Below are positions 32,191-50,600 of a stretch of DNA of 54,339 nucleotides, one piece after another; within the stretch, counting starts at the first letter, position 1, and the number at the start of each line of letters is the position of its first letter. The DNA comes from Gonium pectorale (taxonomy: Eukaryota > Chlorophyta > Chlorophyceae > Chlamydomonadales > Volvocaceae). Both the position numbers and the translations under genes were made by a program. The notes beneath the pieces are model-generated. The model saw only the letters and a list, made by a program, of their open reading frames with translations, searched no databases and was not told where the DNA came from. The stretch spans positions 1,507,013 through 1,561,351 of the forward strand of contig LSYV01000005.1 in the NCBI GenBank assembly GCA_001584585.1, written 5' to 3'.

Positions 32191-35100
32191 CTAGTCGCCC
32201 AGCCGCAGCAGGCCGCCAGCCAGGCCCATGCCGCGGACCACCAGCTCCGGCACCCCCGACAGCCACGCCAGCAGCTCGGGCCCCGGCGCCGGCGCAACCT
32301 CCATTTCGCCCTCCGCCACGGCCGGGGGCACCTCATCAGGCCCCTCCCCATCCTCCCCATCCTGTCCCTCCTCCTGCCCCTTGGTGACTTCCTTGCCCGT
32401 GTCGTCCCCACTCTCACCGTCGTGCTCCTCCCCCTCGCCCTCGGACTCCTCCCACTCGCCACTCTCCCCCTCCAGGGAGTCCTCAAAGTCCTCGGAATTT
32501 TTCATGACTTCACAAAACGAGTCGGTGCTCATGTCGTCCGTGTCATTTGGGTCCGGTGTTCGCTCCTTTTCGCTCTCGTCACTCTCCGACCTTGGCTGTC
32601 CTGCCCCTCCTCCGTCCTCGCTGTCCTCCTGCGCTTCCTCCGCCACCTCCACCAACTCAACGACGGCCCGAGGGAGTGCCGCCCCGTGGGCGCCCCCCGC
32701 AGCGCTGCCGCCGCCCCCACCGACCCGCTGGTCGGCATCCTGCCGTGGCCCCGGCACACATCGTCCGTCGCCACGGGACCCCGCGCCCGCAGCTCCAGCC
32801 GCCGACTTCGTCGCATCGGCACGCTGCGATCCACTTGGACCCGCCGCCGCCATTGGTGCCGCCGCAGGACCTTCGCCCCCGGCGGCGGCGGCGGCCCGGC
32901 GGAGCAGCGGCCTCGGCGGTGGCGGCGGCGGCGGCCCCGGCGGTCGGCGAGCTGCCCCGGCGCCGGCGGCGGCGGNNNNNNNNNNNNNNNNNNNNNNNNN
33001 NNNNNNNNNNNNNNNNNNNNNNNNNNNNNNNNNNNNNNNNNNNNNNNNNNNNNNNNNNNNNNNNNNNNNNNNNNNNNNNNNNNNCTTGCCGACGCAGTCA
33101 GGCGAAGCTTCTGCAGGCGGATCAGGCGGGTGAGCTGCGGCGGCCAGGCCCACAGCGAGGCGCCCGCAAGCCCCAGCTCCGTGAGGCGCGTGAGGGCGCC
33201 GATGGCCTCCCCCGGCAGCAACGTGATGGGGTTCTGTTGCAGCTCCAGGTGGCGCAGGCGGACCAGGCGGCTGAGCGAGCGCGGCAGGGCGGTTATGCAG
33301 CAGTAGCTCAGGTCCAGCGAGCGGAGGCGCGTCAGGTGTTGGCACAGCTCGCCCAGGACGGGCGTGGTCACAGCGAACCAGCTGAGGTACAGATCCTGCG
33401 CAGTGAAACAGTGAGCAAGTGGCGAGGGGTATGGTGTGGTGTGATGCGGTGATGTGTGCTTGTGGTGCGGTCTGGTTGCTTTTGGCCACACAGCAGACGG
33501 GCGGAGACAGCCGAGGACCGCAACGCATGGACGGCATGGTGCAGCCCGACGGGGAGCTGCTGGGCTGGACGGCTCCGTGTGTGCCGGAAGCATACACCCC
33601 AACCATGGCGCGCTTGTCATAATATGATGCGGTTTTGGACGGACATTGATCCTTACAAGGTCGGCGCATTCCTTGCCTCAGTTTACAATACACGCAAAGG
33701 TGTCGTGTGCTAAGTTGCGCTTCTCTTTTCGGGTTCTGAGCCCTACTGCTAACCAGAACTCTTAAGGGTGTTTTACCCTCTCTGCTATGGCGGTAGGGCG
33801 AACGGTGAGCTGAACGCAACCGTGGTCGTGGCGGCAGGAGTTCAGCCCCCAGAGGCCGGGTCACGCGCGAGCACCTGGATCCGTCCCTGGTCCCATCCCT
33901 TGGGCGCCACCTGCAACCGCACTCGGCGACAGCACCCCTCCAACCCAGGCGGTCCAGCCGCGTCCGCTAACCCGCCTTCTCGGCGCTGTATGCGGCCACA
34001 TATTGCGGCCCGCGCCCTAGGAGATGAAGCATCCGACGCGAAGTGGCACGCTACACGAGCGAGAGCTTCAGATATCCAGAGATTCGGGGCGTCTAAGACC
34101 CCATTCTATCGCGTTTTGTAAGTGACTGGTGACCGCGACGCAACCCGTTTCCCTTCTTGCTTCTTCATTCCCCCCCCTCCGCCACACACCTCCATGCGGG
34201 CAAGGGCGCTGATGCCAGGCGGCAGCGGGATCTGGTAAAGGCAGCCGGTTGCCATCAGCTGGCGGAGGCGGGTGAGCGCGTAGAGCGCGTGCCACGGAAT
34301 GGCCTCGCTCGGCTTGGGTACCGCAGCATGTGGGATGACATGCAAGAGGTTCAGCACCTGCGCGCTTGGGCGGGGTTGCCACACACGAGGAGAGGCCCGC
34401 GGGAAAGGCACACGCGCCGTAAGGAGGGCGGGGGGCCGGGAGCGCGGTCGCTTCAAGTAGCGGAGTGAGGCAAAGCCGAAAGTCGACAGCTTGCGCCCAG
34501 TGTCGTAATTCAAACCCGTGGTAGAGAGCAGGCGGTGTCGGCAAGGCAGTTTGACCGTTTGAGCCGTCCTCGTGACCCAGGCGACCGGTTGAAATAACGC
34601 GCACTCTCCTACCCCCACCCTATGACAGACTCATTCCCCAGCCTCCCACACACACCCCCACCCCCACCCCGGCGCCGGCCAGCATTCGAACTGACAAACA
34701 ACCACCATCGCACGGCGCCTGACCTGCAGGTTTGTCAGGCGGCTGATGTCGGGGCTAAGGGCGTCGGCGTTCACGAGCTTGAGATTGAGGACGCGCAGGC
34801 CTGTCAGTCCTAAGAGCTCTGGAGGCATGGGTATGAAGCAAGGGTTGCCCGCAAGGTGCGCGACCACCTCCTCCAATGACATGGGGTTGATATTGTCCCC
34901 CTGCGCCGCAGTAGGGGCGTCCCAGGGTGGCGCGTACGACATGTACGGCAGCGTCGCAGGCTGTATACGATCAAATACGAGGATGACAAGACGCCAGAGG
35001 AGCATCCGAAGCAGCCCCGGCAGGGCAGGCAAAGGCAGGGAAGGGCTGCCTGGGTTGGCGCATCGCATTCGTACCAATATGACCGTGGACTTGAGCGAGA

Positions 35101-38100
35101 GGCGCGTAAGGCTGCTCAGCCGACTGAGCGGCAGCGTCAGGTCTCCCAGCTTCCGTCCCTCCCCCAGATCGCCACAGCCCTCCAGCCACAGCTCTCGCAG
35201 CCGCCCGGCGGCGGCGCCCAGCGCATCCACCAGCGGCCAAAGGCCCCGGGCATGGATGCACAGGATAGCATGGTAGTGCGATATCCCTGGCAAAGGAAGG
35301 CAGCGAAGGCAGCGCACGGAGTGCTGGATGTACGGCGAGCGGCGAGCACGTGCCGCTCTCAACAGGTTGGGGGGTTGGGGGGGGCCGCAGTGCGGTGCGC
35401 CGCCAAAGCAGGCCATTTGGGCAGTTAGGGAGCTGGGGGCCACGGGGCGTGGCAGCGACGCCGTACAGATTGTCGTACGGATTGCACACGGCCGTCACAC
35501 AACGACGTTCCCCCCCAGGGGAATGCCTACGGTAGCGTGCGACCACTGCAGGTGTGTGCGACCCACCTAGCGCCCGTAGCGCCGTCAACGGCGACAGCAG
35601 CGTGAAGGGGAATCTGCCGCACACTTCGTTGGGGTGGAAGCCCAGCATGAGGCGCGTGAGGCTGCGGCGGCCGCAGGGGGGCGGGCGGCAAAAGTGAGGG
35701 CGGGCGCAAGGCAGCAGCCGGCGCTGGTGCGGGGGCGCTCCCCGAGCAGCGGCAAGCAACGAGGACCCCATGATTGCACAAACATGGGCCGCTGGCGGAG
35801 CAGACAGCGAGTGCACCGGCATGCACAGTGAGTCAGTGACTCCATGGTACGATGGGCAGGACCGAGGACAGCGATGCCGTGCTGTTGTTGTAACAGCGTT
35901 TGCATACGGCTGCGTGCCTGAAGCTCTTTACCCAAGACCCAATAATCATGGATAGGATTTTTAAGTACGACTGCACCCAGCAAGTGGGCGGTGCGGCCCC
36001 GAAAGCCGCGCCCAACGCCAAAAGGTTCGTTCCGTCGTTTTGGCGACTCCGCCACGCAGCTCCAGTGCCCCGGCCCTGCAGCCCAGTCCCCTGCATAGGC
36101 GCCAGGTCCCACGCAAGCGGCGAGGCATGCCTCAGCGGCCCACCGGCACACCGCACACCAAAAGCCCCGCCCCGCGCTGCACACCTCGTCAGCGCGCTGA
36201 TGCCCGGCGGCGCCTTGAGCAGCCTGTTCTTGTACACGTTCAGGTCAGTGAGGCGGGAGAGGGAGGCCAGGCCTCGGGGCAGCCGACGCAGCACGTTGTC
36301 CGAGACGTCCAGGGACTGCCAGGAGCAGCATGTCAGCCCAGCAGGGGCAACGCAACGGGCCCAGCAGGGGCAGGAGGGTGAGCACGAAGGCGCAAGTCCA
36401 GGCAGCACTGCGCCGCACGCTTTAAGCGGACTCCAATGCGTCTAATGCAGCAGGTGCAGAGTCGGACCAAGCCTCGGCAGCTGGGCCAAACCTGCAATCA
36501 AACCATGATGCCATGGCGATGCTCGGTCGACCGGGGCGCTGCGGCCTGTGCCACGACCCCCCGGAACCTGGCCCGCGCCACCTGCCCCCCCCCCGTCCCG
36601 CGCCCCCTCCTCCACCTCCACCTGCAGCTGCGTCAGTCGGGTGACCACCTCCGGCAGTCTGACCAGACCGTTCCGCGACAGGTCCAGGCGCCGCAGGGCC
36701 GCCAGCCCAGCCAGCGCGCCCCAGGCCGGTGGGCTGCTGGTGCGGTAGAGCCGGAGCGACAGCTCCTGGGGCCGCGGGGGCGGAGGGCAGTGGGGACACG
36801 GGCTCGCTCACTTGACAAGGTTGTTCATGGCCAAGAGTTTTGCCAGGGGGAGGTTAACCAAATGACGTGCACCAGGGGGGTTTACCAGGGGATAACAAAG
36901 ACGGGGTAACGGGTCGCGTCGCGGACACCGAATCGCATACTCAGTAGTAAGAATGACGGCGGTCTTGGTGGAGTTGTAGGCGACCTGCGAAACTTCGACG
37001 TCAGCGACGAGGGGAGGTGAGCGGGTAACCAGGTTTACACCCAGGCCAACTTGCATCTCCTAGACACGCCTGATGGGGGCCAGAGGACAAGGGTACGTGA
37101 CCGACACAGGAGACTAAGCCATGCGCTCACCCTCATCTGGCCGCCTCATTCTCAAAAGGCCGAGAGCCCCCGGCCAGCTGCCCCCCCCCCACGGACTGAA
37201 TACCCCCCCTCCCCCCCTCCCGGTTGCATGTGCCCACGCCGCACCTGCAACCGGGTCGCCAGGCCGCCCGCCGCCCAGCTCCCCAGGGGCGGCAGCGGGC
37301 AGCGCTCCAGCTCCAGGCTCGTCAGGGAGCCCAGATCCCGGAGCGCCAAGCCCGTGTCGGGCGAGGAGGCGTCCACGTGGGAGAGGGCCAGCCGCCGCAG
37401 CCGCGGAGATGCGCTCAGCGCGGCACGCAGGCGGGGCGGGTCGCCCCGGGCCACGCGCGGCGACGGCTCGCGGCCGCCGGCGGCGTCTCGGGCGGCCCTG
37501 GCGGCGGCATATTCTTCGAACGCGGCGGTGACGGCGGCGGCGTCGGTGGGGTGCCGCCGCGGCGGGCGGGCGGCGATTGCGAGGTCCGTCAGGCCGGTGG
37601 CGGTGGCGGCGAGGTCCAGGTGGTGGGGCGTGTGCAGAACGCTGAGCTGGCGGAGGCACGTCAGCGGCGCTAGGCTGGCGGACGGCGCGCCCCGTCGCAG
37701 CGGCGGCACCGCTGCCGCCTGTGGGGCGGCGGGAGGCGGCGCGGCGCGACCGACCTCCTCGTCGGCCTCCAACAGAGCCGCCGCTGCCACCGCTGCCACC
37801 TCCCTCGCATCCGCAGCTGCCTTCCGGGCTGCGGCCTCGGCTGCGCGCGCATGGACGGATGCCCCTTGTGCAGCGGCAGCAGCCTCTTGGGCCGCCTGGA
37901 CCGCCGCCCGTGTGGCTATGATGGCTGCCCTCAGGACCGGCAGGTTGCCCTCTGATTTGGTGGCGAACTCTCCTCTAGCCTTGGCGGCCACTGCAGATGT
38001 CCCTTCTGCTGCCTGCCGCGCCGCTTCGGCCGCCTCCCGGGCGGCCGCGGCGGTGACGGCGGCCTCCCGCGCGGCCGCAGCCTCCCGCGCTGTGGCAGCG

Positions 38101-38630
38101 GCAGCAGAGGCGCCGTCACCGTTGCCGTATGGGGTTCGCGCTTGAGGCGCCCCGCCGCTGCCGCTGCCGGACGGGAGCAACACCGGCCCCGACGCCCGGC
38201 TTTCCCCCGCCCGCTCGACATCTGCCTGGGTCAGCAGACCGGCGCAGCTGTGCAGGCTGAGGCGCTGGACACAGGGGAAGTGCGAGACACGCAGCGTGTG
38301 GGGCATAGCCGGGGCGCGACCCTGGATGCGGACGTGCAGTACCCGCCGGCCGATGGCATCGCGCCAGGACCGGCACACGCAGCGCAGTGCCAGGACCCCC
38401 TCGCTTATCGGGCCAGGCCGAGGGGCCACAGCCGCGTCCATTGAGCCGTAGGCGAGCTCGCCATCAAGGGGCTCGAGCTCCTCGGGGCGCGCATCGTCGC
38501 CATCGTCATTTTGGGTTGAGCGGCGCAGGATCTCCAGCAGCGTCGCAAATACTTCTTTCGGTAGGTCAGCCCATTTGCCGTTTATTGCGGTTGCAGCAAC
38601 GGAATCGCTGCGGCCCTTCTTGTGCAACAT
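32191..38630 (-). CDS. Large F-box-like leucine-rich-repeat protein with acidic C-terminal region
   Basis: Recognised exons: 38630-37245, 36765-36622, 36315-36185, 35661-35567, 35286-35075, 34960-34724, 34357-34190 and a last exon region 33395-32191 broken by an N gap. The first seven give 791 codons in phase. Residues about 20-115 resemble an F-box: WADLPKEVFATLLEIL and LALRCVCRSWRDAIGRRV. An Ala-rich helical stretch of about 130 residues with AREAA repeats follows. LRRs come next: LRRLDLSRNGLVRLPEVVTR, LDVSDNVLRRLPRGLASLSR, LTDLNVYKNRLLKAPPGIS, LRSLDLSYCCITALPRSLSR and LRHLELQQNPITLLPGEAIG. The tail is Ala/Pro/Gly-rich, then strongly acidic (EDFEDSLEGESGEWEESEGE), ending LLAWLSGVPELVVRG and LLRLGD. 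It is likely an SCF substrate adaptor or LRR scaffold; the substrate is unknown. The frame before the gap differs from that after it. Confidence 0.75.
32976..33084. other. Assembly gap of 109 N inside the LRR gene
   Basis: The gap falls between the last LRRs (ending LQKLRLTAS on the minus strand) and the Ala/Pro/Gly-rich start of the acidic tail. 109 bases do not keep the frame, so either the size is wrong or an intron boundary is hidden. The left flank (32880-32975) is GC-rich GGC/GCC repeat, a usual cause of sequencing failure. Confidence 0.98.
36906..36940 (-). repeat. Short dispersed motif in LRR-gene intron 1
   Basis: On the minus strand this reads TATGCGATTCGGTGTCCGCG then ACGCGACCC, the same core as 24617-24651. 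It lies in the intron between exons 1 and 2 of the LRR gene. Confidence 0.7.
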
Positions 38631-39390
38631 GGCTGCAACATCCGCTGTCCCGTTGTGCTGGCAGAATATTGGGGAGGATTCTGGGTGCTAGTGACACCAG
38701 TGGCTCCGGGAAGATTGGATTTGCTGTCACGGCATGGATCTCGTGAGAGCGAGGGTTTTGCGCGGGGAATGGCATCTAGGCGAGTGCGGTGCAGGGAGGG
38801 TGCGATGCTGAGCAATGGCGCTGAACGGCAGCGGTGCTGGGGGCCGCTGCGATGCGCTATGCCACCGGCGGCCAGCCGGTCATGGACGGTCATGGGGACA
38901 TGAGCGGTCGTGGACGGTCACGCCTACCGCACCCTCCGCACCTGCAGCGCGCCGCTGGACCTACCCCACTGGGAGCGGCGCCGGCGGCGCGCTGGCCTTG
39001 AGATCCCGCCGGCGCCGCAACTTCGTTGATGGACCGCGATGTCAACACGGCGGCACGGACGAAGCAGACATCAAGGGCAAGCCTAGCCCAGAGTCAAGAT
39101 ACCGCACGTTGTGCGTTGGCCATTTCACGGTACTCGCAACCAGGCGTGGCATGCCGAGGGTCAACGGCGGCTGCAGATAGTTGCTGCACCCAACTCCATA
39201 CTAAGACTACTTGCCGGGCCGAGTTGCCCGCCCAGCCCAGCCCCCCTTCGACCTCCGCACACCACCGCCGGGCAGGCCCAGGATCATGCTAGGCCAGGGT
39301 CAGGGCCAGGCCCAGGCCGCCGCCGCCCATTGCATGCCCGCAAGCACGACCGCATCACGGCCGCCGCCGCACAGCCCGGCCAAAGACCCG
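38631..39390. other. Spacer between UAP1 stop and LRR-gene start
   Basis: About 760 bases that should hold the UAP1 3' UTR and the LRR-gene promoter, both on the minus strand. No minus-strand TGTAA, gene or obvious repeat was found. Confidence 0.5.
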
Positions 39391-45515
<6,125 letters not shown>

Positions 45516-47644
45516 CGAGGAGCTACGGGAGTACACCGCTCGCTGTGAACCAATGGACACGGATGGACAACGACAATTGGGCAGCCAACGAGTTTTGGGC
45601 GTAACAAAAAGCTTTATGCATATGCGGGCGATAGGAGTGGCTGGCCGTGAGGCCGTCTTCAGCACTCTATTTGTATGCCTAGAAGGCGAACTGTCGCAGG
45701 CAGGCTAGTTGCTGATCAGCCTGGCTGCTGTGGCCTCACACGTGTGATTCCAACAGCTCGATCCCAGTTTACCCCTTGGATTCGGGGCATCGATGTGATC
45801 GATATCCGTCAACTGCAACTGCCTGCAACGGCCACCCCCACCCCCATCCCCCCTTCCCCCGCCACAACAAGAGACGAAGAGAGCAACGTGGGACGTAGGG
45901 AAAGGAGGGATGACAATACCGGTCAAACCAATGGTGGCTACCAACTCGGTGTGTCGCGGGGTTTCCATCGTAAGGTGGATTATGCCCACGGGTATCCCAG
46001 CTGCTGTGGGGCGCAAATCAGCCTCTCGTCCAGGCGGAATCCCCGTGCCGCCAGAATCCGGGTCCCGTCCGGGCGGAATCCTTACTTAGCCCCGTGACTC
46101 GTCCCGCGTCGGGCCGGGCACCAACACCTGTTCCCATGTGCAGATCACTCCAGGACTCCGCACTTCCCTGGGTATACTTGTCACGTGTGAGCAGTCGTGC
46201 CAACGAACATTGTAAGGAGCCATTGGCTACAACACTCTTACGAAAAAGGCTCGAAGTGCATGCCCGTGAAGGGCACCGCCCCCACCTGCAAAGTACATCG
46301 CCGCCTGCCGGAATCACAGCTTCCAAGAAGCACTCAGCATGTGTACCCACTTGCGCAACTCCCCTCCCACACAACTCGTGCGGTCCCTCAAACGCCCCGC
46401 CCATGCAATCAGCACCGCCTCGCGCGCACCCACCACAGCGGCGCCAACGCACCGTGTGCAGTGCTGGTGCCGACCCTGCACCGCCAGCTCTCCATCCACA
46501 ATATCTGCCTCCCGCCTCGCCCCCACCTTCAACACACTCCTGAGCAACATTCCACCCGCTCACGGCCGACATGGCCAAACGCGCCTGGACATACTCATCC
46601 GTAGCGCAACTCCAAGCTCGGCTGCGCTGAGAGCCGCGCCAGGGCCGCCGGGGGCCCAGTTGCTCAACCAGCAGCTCCCGCACGTAAGACCTGTAAGACG
46701 TGGGAAACAACTCCAAGTGGCACTGCATGTCCCCAGTACATATGTACACGCCCCACGCACTTGCACCGAAGCCGCACGTTTGCTGCCGCGCGGGGTGGCG
46801 GTCATGGGGCATAGGGATCAGCTAACGGGAAGCCGGGGAATACGGCACGGGGAAAGACAGCCGGGAACATGCGTTGCTGCCCGCACGGAAGTTGGGACGC
46901 ACGGTGCGGTGTTACTTCGGTGGTTATGGGGAGCACGCCGTATGGCGGGTCTTCGTGTGACGAGTGTGATGTGGAGTGGGCCCCCCGGTGGTGGGTACCG
47001 GTGGAGGCAACATTGTGAACTGCAGAGGGACGCGCGCCATGTTATACCCGACCTGGCGGCTGGTCAACCATGGTGAATCCTAGCGACACCCAAGGATCAA
47101 CGTCCGCTCCCGCGGTCACGTACCAGGGCCGCAATGCAGAATCGCTTTGTCGTGTGCTTCGCGGCCGACCCCTTCATCAGATACGGGTTTGTTTTGGGCC
47201 AACAGAGCCACAGCGGAGCCTTGGAAAGGGCACAGCACCGACAGCGGGGCATAGACTTCGCGAATCCACAGGCGCCGCGTTCCCCGCCAAGCTGCGCGCT
47301 ATAGCACGGCAGTACTTGCAGCACACTGCGCGCACGCCGGACGTTCGTAGCTTGTAGGAACAGAGGTGCGGACCGTTGTGGTTTGGTTCCTTGTGGAACG
47401 GCCCCAGGCAACTGCATGCCGACCGCTCAATACACGTAGTTTACCTTTACCGGAGAGACACTCGGTTGGCGCCGTGGAACGGGGTCCGGCCGTTGTCGTG
47501 CGCGTTGTTTGTTTGAGTCGTTCGCCAACTCCCGCAACCTACACCTGATTGGGCACCCATAGCACAACCGACTCTGGCTCCCTTACGGCAGCCGACAGAG
47601 GCCGCAGAGAGGACACCGCTGAGGCTTGGCTGCGCTGACGCAAA
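45516..47644. other. Divergent intergenic region between UAP1 and MYB genes
   Basis: About 2.1 kb separating the start codons of two genes that point away from each other, so it should hold both promoters and 5' UTRs. The longest open frame (minus, 46018-46812) has no domain I recognise and is interrupted by no splice evidence. A short near-repeat GGCGGAATCC occurs at about 46034 and 46072. Confidence 0.5.
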
Positions 47645-50600
47645 ATGGACGCGCTAGGCTACGACGCGCACGGCGACGACGACGTAACAAAGGGACCCTG
47701 GACGCCTGGTATGTTGTGTCGCGCTAGCTTGAGGCACCGGCAAGGGGGGTGCTCGCAAATCCTCAACCAATGACGCTGAAACGCAGAGGAGGACGCGATC
47801 CTGCGCCAGCTGGTGCTGTCTCAGGGACCTCGCAACTGGACATCTATTGCTTCGTGCATTCCGGGGCGGTCGGGCAAGAGCTGCAGGTTGGGCCGGTGCT
47901 CGTTGGCAGGTTGGGATGGGTCCTCGTTTGGGCGGCGCCTCGAATCGTTGCGCGCCAACGGTCATTGCATACCTGCGGGTTGCTGCTGTTTTTTTGGGGT
48001 TGCTCGGCGTTCCGGCGCGCAGTGCGCGCGAGGTTGCCCCTCAACCGGCAAAAGCAGTTATCGCGGTGAGGGTGCAAGCATCTCCTGTTTCGGGCGTGGC
48101 TCGCAATAGTGGCCATCCGTGTTTATAACAGCGGGGTGGTTGACCGGCCAACGGCGCGCGCGCCACTGATGGTCAGCGAACATCACAAGCCCCAACATTG
48201 TCGCCCGAAGCGCGCAGCTGCTATTTTTCGACTTTCAGCTCCCCTCTGGAACCAACTTCCCAGTTTTGCGCGCCCTCGCAGGCTTCGGTGGTTGAACCAA
48301 CTGAGCCCCGCTGTGAAGAGCGGTCCGTTCTCCGCCGAGGAGGTGAGCTCCCTGAGCGCAGCGGCTAATTATGTTCCAAACTCTTCGAGCTTTGCTGCGC
48401 GAGCAGCGGGGGTTCATGTTTGGCCCAGTCCGTGATGACGTTCGAACCAACCGACCTGAGAGCCTCGCGCACCAACTCGCTCAAAGTGCGCGGCCAGCCC
48501 CCGTCCCCGCCGATTTGGCTTGGTTATACGTTCTGCCCTTGTCTCATGTACGTTCCAAAGCCGTCGCCCCTTGAGCCATTCCCTCCCCCCGCTCCACCTC
48601 CCCCCCCCGCCCATGCTTCCTTGGTATGCAGGATGCTGTCATCTTGTGGGCGCATATGCAGTACGGGAATAAATGGGCCAGCATTGCCAAGCATTTGCCG
48701 GGCCGCACGGACAATCATATCAAGGTGTGGTGATGGGTCCAGGGTGTGGGTGGGCGTGCCGGTACGCCAGCCGTTTCACATCGCTCCCAGCTCTTGTCAG
48801 CAAAGCAAGCTCATACCTCCGTCCATTCGATCACCAAAGGTATACATACACCTTGCCACGGTTCCATCCCTCTCTTAAATAATCTGGTTCCTCGGCTCGC
48901 CCTGCAACACACAACTTCGTGTCAAACACATGAGTTCTGCATCCTCACTATGTGACCGTCGTTGCACCAATCGCCAGAACCGCTGGAACTGCACGCTGAA
49001 GAAGAAGCACTCGGACATTATGGCCCAGCTGCGCAACGAGACGGGGCCCGACGGCGTGGTGTCCATCGCCGCCATCCACAACGTCCTCATCTCGCAGCAG
49101 CAGGGCGGCTCGCGCGGCCCGCTCATCCGCAGCCCCGCCCCTGGCGCACCCAAGGGAGGCCCGCCCGCCTTCATCAACCCCATGGCGGCCTTGAGCGGGC
49201 TCGGCCGCGACGCCACCGGGCCTGCAGCTCGTGAGTAGTCTGTTCGGGGCTCTTGGGCAGCTCTAGTTATCGCAGCACCGGTGCCGCTGCTGCGACATAT
49301 CACGGCCCGCATACAGTGACCAGGTCTTCAGGCGTTCAGCAGCAGCGAAGGGATAACCACTGAAGACGTGGCTAGCGTAAACTGCCAGGGCAGTTCTCAT
49401 GTGCAACTGTTGTGCTGCCCTGCGCCATGGGCCCGACCCTGCAGTGCTACCGCCCGGGCTGCCGCCGGCATTGAATGGGCCCCTGGGCGCGGGCCTGCCC
49501 GGCGGCCTGCCCCCGGGCCTCCCGCCCGGCCTGCCGCCCGGGCTGGCCGCGGGCCTGCCACCCATGATGATGGGGACGATGGCTAACGCGGCGGCGCTGG
49601 CGGACCAAGAGCGGCGGCTGCGGCTGGCGGGCGCGGGCGGGGGCGCCTCTGCGTTCTCACTGTATGGCAACGGGGCGGTCAAGGTTGGTGGAGCCTGGGG
49701 TTGGGGTTGGGGTCAGCGCAGGGAGGGGGTGAGAGGGTGGTGCCTGCGGGGCGCAGCCGCATGGGCGTATGTTGGGGTAAGCTGCGTCTTGGGCGGATTG
49801 GAAGGAGCAGTGGGAAAGTAGAGGCGCACGGTGGAAGCATGTGTTGTGCGCGGGCGTGTTTGTCCGCGCTGTCGCTTCATCTCCTTTCGTCTCTGGTCTA
49901 CGGCGTATGCCGCTGCGTACCTTACCTTCCCTGTGCGCGGTTCGTGCCTGCGCCGCTTGGCGGCTGCTGCAGGAGGAGGGCCGTGGGACGAAGCGCAGTC
50001 GGAGGGACGGCGAGCAGGGAACGGAAGGTGGGGTGGCGCCTGCGGGTGCGTACGTAGCAGTGGCGTCTCTGCGTAGAGGAGGGCCCGGGGTGACGTGCGG
50101 GCAGTCTGCCGGCCCATCGTGTGGGATGGACGCATGGAGCCCACCTGCCAAGCGCTGGACACGAGTTTGCTGTCGGAACATTACGATGCCTGTGATACTA
50201 CTAGTACATCCGTTCGATGTTCCCAGAGATGGATGGCGCGGGACCCCTTGTGACGGTGGTTGCCTGTGTCCCAATGTGCGAACCGCACGCAGACGCAGAG
50301 TCGGACGAGGACTCGGCAGCGGTTGCCCTCAAGCAGTTGGCGCACCAGGACCCGCGGGACGACGGGCGGGAAGGCGACGGCAACGGAAACGGCGCCGGCA
50401 GCAATGGCAAAGCCAGCGCCGGCGCCAACGGTGAGCGCGGCGCCGGCGCCACAGAGGACGGTGACGACGAAGACGGTGCTGGCGGGCGTACGAACGACGG
50501 CGAGGAGGACGAGGACGGGGAGGGTGACGACGAGGACGGCGGGCGCGACGGCTCGCGGGCGGGCCCCGGCCCCTCCAGTGGCAAGAGCCAGCGGCTCGGT

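Noticed and set aside
46018..46812. 264-codon minus-strand open frame between UAP1 and MYB
   Set aside because: Contains a plausible-looking stretch (HLELFPTSYRSYVRELL) but no family I can name, and it lies in the shared promoter region. Left unannotated.
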